From: an uncultured Flavobacteriaceae bacterium
GTDB lineage: Bacteria; Bacteroidota; Bacteroidia; Flavobacteriales; Flavobacteriaceae
Assembly (NCBI GenBank): GCA_943787295.1
Contig: CALSLW010000001.1
Location: 1,043,714 to 1,107,713 of the forward strand
Length of the DNA: 64,000 nt
Reading direction: 5' to 3'
The first letter of the stretch is position 1. Each line of letters opens with the position of its first letter. Shown in pieces: positions 62,201 through 64,000 of the stretch. The notes under the pieces were generated by a model. It saw nothing but the letters and a program-made list of their open reading frames with translations. It searched no databases and had not been told where the DNA came from. Position numbers and translations under genes: made by a program.

Positions 62201-64000
62201 TAAGTTAAAGCTCCATCAATATAAAGTTTAATAATACCAGTTTTTCCTGTACCCGCAGAGGGCCCTCCATCTTTATCTCTTGTTACTACTATGTGATGCC
62301 ACTGATTGTCGGTCAGCGTATTATTTCCTATAACTTGATCAGTAGTTTCAGCTCCCCTAATTTTTCTTTTCCATTTCCCACCCGTTGAGTAAAATCGATC
62401 TTTAATAGCACCACTTGACCAAGCATTCGAACTCATTTGAAAGACCTCAGTAAAATCAGACCCCTTTATCCACATGGAAATGGAGGATGAATTTCTAGGC
62501 CATCCACGTTCGCCATTTTTCCAAATATAATTATCAGGATCTGCTCCAGAAAGTAACTCCCATGAATATCCTGGTTTGTGAATGATTCCATCCCCAGTAT
62601 TAAATATCCTAAAGTCTGGTCGTAAATTTGGATCATCAGGAAGAACGCCGGCTTCCCAATGAGTAAATTGGGTATTAGTAGTTAAATTCGATATGGCTTG
62701 AAGAGATGGAGCATTCCCTATATTAGAATAACTAGCTGGATTTCCAGGATCTATGTACATGCTAGGAACTGTAGCGTGCGAGTTTGTGGGAATTATTGTT
62801 GGGGTAAGCGTTCCACCAGCGGATATACAAACTGGACTAGATGCATAGCTTAGTTGATATCCTGGATCATTTACAGAGCGAATTGTAATTGAGGTTGTGA
62901 AACTAGAGAAGCAATTTGTATATGTGATATCGTATATACCAGCCAGAGAGTTCGATGGGTCAATCACACCTGTAGTTGCATCAATACTTAAAAAATCTGC
63001 ATTACCAGAACCCCATTGATTCACTCTATGAACAAGTCCTCCCGTAATTGAAGCGGTAAAAGTCCCGCGTAGACTAACAATAGTTGGAGTTAATGGGGAG
63101 TCATCTTGTTCAGCTGTTGAAGCTGTATAACTAATGGATGGGGTATTAGGGTCATTCCATCGAGGAACAAAATCTGGAATTAAAGGGGAGCCAGTACTGA
63201 AATCATCATAAATGGGAGCAGGATCCACATCCCAACAAGTTAAATCTTGATTAAAGGCTGATGCATTTTGAAACATTTCCTCCATATTATTGACAATGCT
63301 CACATTCCATCCACCTATATCACTATTAAAAACATCTGCGCCTTTAAACATCCTATATGTTTGAATGAGACTACTCGTGTCCCAACTGCTTATATCTGCA
63401 TTAAAAGCATCAGCATTCACAAACATATTATTAAAATTAGTAACCTTACTAGTATCCCAACTCAAGATTGAAGATGATGCTCCTGCAGATGCCCCATTGT
63501 TAAAAACGGTGTTGTTATCAAACATATTATCCATTCTAGTAACATTACTAGTATCCCAACCACTCAAATTTCCATTAAAAGCAGTAGCTCTATTAAATGT
63601 ACTCTTCATAGTAGTAACACTGCTGGTATTCCAACTCAAGATTGAAGATGATGCTCCTGCAGATGCCCCATTGTTAAAAACATATGCTTTCCAAAACATA
63701 TTATTCATATCAGTAACAAGACTAGTATCCCAATTGCTAATATTTGCATTAAAATTATCTGCCAGAGCAAACATATAAGCCATAGTTATAACACTGCTAG
63801 TATCCCAACTCAAAGTTGTTGATACTCCAGGATCTGCCCCATTATTAAAAAATCTAGCCTCTCTAAACATTGAGTTCATTCGTCTAACATTGCCCACATC
63901 CCAATTGCTAATATTTGCATTAAAGTTATCTGCCTCATAAAACATGTTTTCCATACCTACAACACTACTAGTATCCCAATTCAATGTGGTTGATACTCCA
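56290..64000 (-). CDS. Giant modular surface protein with T9SS type B sorting domain (N-terminus missing)
   Basis: At least 2,564 residues are encoded, and the frame runs past the window edge. From N to C there are DUF285/BspA repeats (about 1-255), an Ig-like module, a LamG-like domain (about 408-645), a second Ig-like module and a second LamG-like domain (about 828-1108). Ten tandem Ig-like repeats of about 80 residues follow, each with TYTIEYT-type strands and a Cys pair (about 1112-1988). Six Cys-containing thrombospondin-3-like calcium repeats (CDGDGVLNGDE type) come next, then a second Asp-rich stretch (SDGIGDNQDLDDDNDGIED). It ends in a gliding-motility-type C-terminal domain (IPSAFSPDADGINDLW, VIFNRWGIKVYES). 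It is probably a secreted adhesin or gliding protein. Confidence 0.9.
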   Translation of the reverse strand, partial: GVSTTLNWDTSSVVGMENMFYEADNFNANISNWDVGNVRRMNSMFREARFFNNGADPGVSTTLSWDTSSVITMAYMFALADNFNANISNWDTSLVTDMNNMFWKAYVFNNGASAGASSSILSWNTSSVTTMKSTFNRATAFNGNLSGWDTSNVTRMDNMFDNNTVFNNGASAGASSSILSWDTSKVTNFNNMFVNADAFNADISSWDTSSLIQTYRMFKGADVFNSDIGGWNVSIVNNMEEMFQNASAFNQDLTCWDVDPAPIYDDFSTGSPLIPDFVPRWNDPNTPSISYTASTAEQDDSPLTPTIVSLRGTFTASITGGLVHRVNQWGSGNADFLSIDATTGVIDPSNSLAGIYDITYTNCFSSFTTSITIRSVNDPGYQLSYASSPVCISAGGTLTPTIIPTNSHATVPSMYIDPGNPASYSNIGNAPSLQAISNLTTNTQFTHWEAGVLPDDPNLRPDFRIFNTGDGIIHKPGYSWELLSGADPDNYIWKNGERGWPRNSSSISMWIKGSDFTEVFQMSSNAWSSGAIKDRFYSTGGKWKRKIRGAETTDQVIGNNTLTDNQWHHIVVTRDKDGGPSAGTGKTGIIKLYIDGALTYTVTGTSSSQLDERGHWYATFGKGVFVGEFGTIRIFHVELTQSEVEYEYDMFALRYKPAGFSATPGGLSINSATGIIDVSNSVSGTYEITASWTEPTSGKVHTSSNTITIVGSDPSFSYPSSTIAQDDGLITPAPTNSGGTYTTTITSGLFHRNNQWGPGKADYLDIDSNTGVIDPSNSLAGVYNITYTIGCESATTSITIRSVNDLGYQLSYASSPICRNTGGTLTPTIIPTNSHRTLPNVYLDPGNPASWTNVGSVTGGTTGILSNLTTNSSFTHWELKDDNSLNVWTDNATYHPDFVTRNNNGNIKHNEGMSLEFTAPGDLDDLIENDYSGDRGFFPRKSQSISVWVKEYDWTDRDNKTIIYEWTSGSSQGISSLWSQGGKWKYRIGFGGSRDRIGLPIASGGGHFIIADNTLNNNQWYHLLITRDVDGGPGSVNQTGVVKFYVDTVLTGTVTETFNLEYPADGTIMFGRNSNGERTPDTNGFEFEGEFGPIRIFAHELTQSEVEHEYDMFALRYKPDSFTATPGGLSINATSGIIDVSASVSGTYEITASWTEPTSGKVHTSSNTITIEDPDAGFSYPLNNYCQTTLSEITPAITGDAGGVFSASPAGLVIDSTTGVISPTASSVNTYTVEYAISGACSITSTFTIAITGFLADASFRYPSNYYCQGSSDIINPIVTNPGGLFTSTPPGGLIMNGIGIIDIDSSSAGTYIVEYSTPGDCSSTSTLSIQIDAQDAPILSYASYTGCDNANPSLNFNPTLNIAGGTFTSSPTGLIFSGSGIITPFGSSTGTYTIVYTTPGSCPGATSVLFEVYPADDDPTFNYSQNSFCESFSNTITPTINTIGGTFSSSPTGLYFDASNGAINPALSSEGTYTLEYTTAALCSSVSSTIIVINVEDDSTFTYSDTIYCQTNTGSVTPTIAASGGIFTSSPLGLEINATTGAISPSISTAGTYTIEFTSDGICSTTSSSTIEIKAPDDATFSYPINFYCKSTTEIVTPTLNYIGGTFSVSPTGLDLNVSTGEVSPTSSNVGTYTIEHTTSGLCSSTSTFTLIIKPVDNPTFTYPDNTYCQGTTEKVTPTLSIFGGTFTSSPSGLNIDSLTGEIDTNLSAVSTYTIEYTSEGICAGTASFTLVINDFKNNPGFNYPSLSYCISDLSTVTPTIETPGGVFTSSPTGLSIDTTTGNIIPSLSSVGSYTIGYTTAGDCQDTSSSTIEIKAIDNSNFSYSSNLFCTENSSLASPTVITLGGTFTSSPSGLSIDQITGIINPTNSVPRIYNITYTTPETITYPVVTLGCVSSTTISITISSLNTGGFDYGYALGAEFCPNDTDIRPSISGSVSGTFYSLPAGLDINPTTGKIRFQNSTHGTYNILYEVPSLCGNSASSSTIILKEDCTPPCDVDGDGVCCASEILYGTSCSDPCDYFFPGTLFNNTSSRWKSLDCDGDGVLNGDERIDNTDPRNACSYNIDSITIGITALIDCDGDGVLDSTEIYDDDTNPFNSCSLNINNITLVVSSRDDCDGDGVTNEKEDIDNTNPINQCSYLLSSVSTSTSLAWQGSDCDGDGVLNEIELIDGTNINDRCDYRFESLSIFPDQGFDCDGDGVSNFQEIKNDNTNPQDSCDFNPSSTDFPKKNEWKNLDCDGDGFINSSDEFPLDKFEWFDNDSDGIGDNQDLDDDNDGIEDVVEGIDDLDNDGIPNYLDIDSDGDGCFDVSEAGYIDLDLDGIIGSGTPEIDFNGKVSSSVGYSGIADNDANGVFDFLENGSPVEIYLEPIGEQIINRGSTNEIYILANSESSINYIWQVSKKVVSSTSYNQWVEISDNKIYSGTKTNKLTIYNPSYNMEGWRFRVITSSPDYICGGEIISESSELIITNLVIPSAFSPDADGINDLWTIRGGLNENYPNNKIVIFNRWGIKVYESKGYQNDWDGTYNNNMSTTSSSNLPVGTYFYVLDLNGDGSDVRKGYVYITRMNDE

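Larger units (their letters stand above)
52351..64000. mobile_element. Probable older integrated element (left part), at a tRNA-Asp site
   Basis: The tRNA-Asp fragment with its terminator marks the left border. Inside are a decayed integrase, a lipoprotein, an AraC-type membrane regulator, and the giant surface protein with its PorP/SprF partner. Arg codons are mostly AGA and the DNA is more AT-rich than the flanking core. The right border is outside the window. This is inference from one border only. Confidence 0.4.

Noticed and set aside
63365..63778. 137-codon + strand frame, and others at 63268 and 41750
   Set aside because: They are opposite-strand shadows of DUF285 repeats, kept open by the repeat periodicity.

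Overview
The window is chromosome from a bacterium of the phylum Bacteroidota, most likely a marine member of the Flavobacteriaceae. The evidence is the AT-rich sequence, type IX secretion components (a PorP/SprF protein and a type B C-terminal sorting domain), the order mreBCD-mrdA-rodA, a mevalonate-type HMG-CoA reductase beside a GYDIA-family GHMP kinase, a HYC_CC_PP-family gene, and promoters of the Bacteroidota TTTG / TAnnTTTG type. I do not name a genus.

Positions 1-33,500 are ordinary core genome. groES (its 3' end) and groEL are followed by a metal-handling operon on the minus strand: an HMA protein, a TonB-dependent receptor, a HYC_CC_PP protein and an HMA-MauE-like membrane protein. 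Next come a GAF protein and purH, then the cell-elongation operon mreB-mreC-mreD-mrdA-rodA. A dipeptide-type ABC permease and a Prc protease lie on the opposite strand. A run with surE, lpxB and comEC follows; comEC carries an in-frame TAG. After that are a thioredoxin-like protein, a POT transporter, HMG-CoA reductase with a GHMP kinase, and an envelope cluster: coaX, an outer-membrane protein, a TPR protein, lptC, a CNNM-like protein and a PpiD-like foldase.

Positions 33,591-45,565 are a genomic island integrated at the 3' end of a tRNA-Phe gene. A 13-bp direct repeat of the tRNA end marks both borders. The island carries a tyrosine integrase next to the tRNA, a ParB-DNA methyltransferase fusion, a DUF6150 repeat protein, a VanZ-like membrane protein, two exported unknowns and a BspA-like (DUF285) surface lipoprotein. 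It also has two paralogous membrane proteins with a kelch-like outer domain, one membrane segment and a winged-helix-like inner domain, and a small putative excisionase operon. Both paralogues are transcribed divergently from an exported-protein gene, appear leaderless, and are followed by related intergenic repeats. This is my best candidate for an undescribed system: a one-piece transmembrane surface sensor and regulator paired with a surface protein.

Positions 45,566-52,340 return to chromosomal genes: an exported protein inside a duplicated terminator/yigZ flank, yigZ, an exported protein, a CDGSH iron-sulfur protein that is easily missed, a lipoprotein, DinB-like, MaoC-like and flavin reductase genes, and a CvfB-like fragment.

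From 52,351 to the end there is probably a second, older integrated element. It starts with a tRNA-Asp 3'-end fragment beside a terminator and a decayed integrase. It carries a lipoprotein divergent from a membrane-anchored AraC regulator, and a PorP/SprF gene downstream of a giant (over 2,560 residues) repeat-rich protein with a type IX sorting domain. The start of the giant gene lies beyond the window.
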